A stretch of 64,000 nucleotides of DNA from Allobaculum sp. Allo2. GTDB lineage: Bacteria > Bacillota_I > Bacilli_A > Erysipelotrichales > Erysipelotrichaceae. A program made the position numbers and the translations under genes. How positions within the stretch are numbered: position 1 is the first letter of the stretch; every line of letters begins with the position of its first letter. The stretch is taken from positions 1,240,001-1,304,000 of the forward strand of contig NZ_CP078088.1 of assembly GCF_022701175.1 (NCBI RefSeq), in the 5' to 3' direction. The notes below the pieces were generated by a model. It did not search any database. It saw only the letters and a program-made list of their open reading frames with translations, and had not been told where the DNA came from. Of the stretch, positions 63,689 through 64,000 are shown piece by piece.

Positions 63689-63736
63689 AGCGGCTTCTGC
63701 CCGGCATCCTGGGATTGGATGCGGGCAGAAGCCGCT
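63689..63736. terminator. Long bidirectional terminator between convergent genes
   Basis: AGCGGCTTCTGCCC-G-GCATCC (63689-63709) pairs over 20 bp with 63717-63736. T runs follow on the plus strand and A runs precede it, so it serves both the DUF1828 gene and the reverse-strand trigger factor gene. Confidence 0.85.
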
Positions 63737-63756
63737 GATTTTTACTGGCGAGGAAA

Positions 63757-64000
63757 CTAGTCTTTTTGGTGTTGTTGGCTTTCAGGAATTCAAGCGTTTT
63801 GCGCTGAGTGATCTGCGCGGCTACGGCTTCCTGCGGGATGAACATTTTCAGCTGTTCAGGCGGGAAGTTGTAAACGGTCGAGAGCAGTTCGTACTCTTTG
63901 GCAAGATCCTTTTCGTCGGCACCGATCTGTTCGGCACTGGCGATGGCATCGAGAACGAGTGCGGAACGCAGTTCGTTTTCAGCTTCCGGTACCAGACGGG
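63757..64000 (-). CDS. tig: Trigger factor, C-terminal end (partial)
   Basis: Reverse-strand reading from the window edge gives LRSALVLDAIASAEQIGADE, KDLAKEYELLSTVYNFPPEQ and ITQRKTLEFLKANNTKKD. This is the helical C-terminal chaperone domain of trigger factor, the ribosome-bound folding factor and prolyl isomerase. The natural stop (TAG at 63757-63759) is reached when one A is added to the AAAAA run near 63762-63766. The rest of the gene lies beyond the window. Confidence 0.82.

Overview
This window looks like a chromosome segment from a low-to-moderate-GC Firmicute, possibly an Erysipelotrichia-type lineage. The evidence is RNase Y, an RNase J paralogue, RNase HIII, MutS2, an adjacent parE/parC pair, a ComK-like protein, zinc-type ribosomal protein L32 and a tRNA gene with an encoded CCA end. 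No rRNA or species-specific marker is present, so the genus cannot be named. A major caution applies throughout: most long genes are split by one-base indels, nearly always in runs of 3 to 7 identical bases, and the broken halves rejoin perfectly. This is the signature of an unpolished long-read assembly. I annotate such genes as single CDSs and name the break points.

Layout. 1-19,700 is core backbone: yceD end and rpmF, a secreted FIVAR protein, rny, miaB, a catalytically degenerate RNase J, a long ftsK, ridA, a ComK-like gene, an FMN reductase, parE-parC and yneF. 19,700-42,700 is an AT-richer accessory island. It starts with a MORN-repeat lipoprotein and an IS4-type element. Next comes a two-gene module (a methylase-like domain with lost catalytic motifs fused to an HsdS recognition domain, plus a small Rossmann-like protein) behind twin palindromic operators. 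Then follows a type I restriction-modification locus built for DNA inversion: hsdM, a truncated hsdS, an inverted hsdS half, a tyrosine recombinase, a full hsdS and hsdR. The island ends in a pile of insertion sequences: an IS256-family element interrupted by an IS21-family element (target duplication visible), an IS3-family element and an ISL3-family element.

42,700-64,000 returns to backbone: a peptidoglycan glycosyltransferase, an EamA transporter, PPK2, a PTS IIC-like membrane protein, a UbiB-type kinase, MarR with twin operators, a flavodoxin, lspA-rluD-comEB, rnhC (reverse strand), mutS2, uvrC coupled to a VanY-like pseudoenzyme, a YfcE-type phosphodiesterase, tRNA-Arg(TCT), an InlB-repeat protein without a signal peptide, a DUF1828 gene and the 3' end of the trigger factor gene (reverse strand).

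The most unusual signal is a pair of related, strongly structured segments. One lies between the transposase stop and terminal repeat of the IS256 element, the other in the same place in the IS3 element. Both are in the sense orientation of their transposase, and both sit in roughly 265-bp non-coding tails. Two unrelated transposon families carrying the same folded tail suggests an undescribed transposon-associated RNA or DNA structure. The second candidate system is the methylase-like/TRD fusion module next to the phase-variable type I locus.
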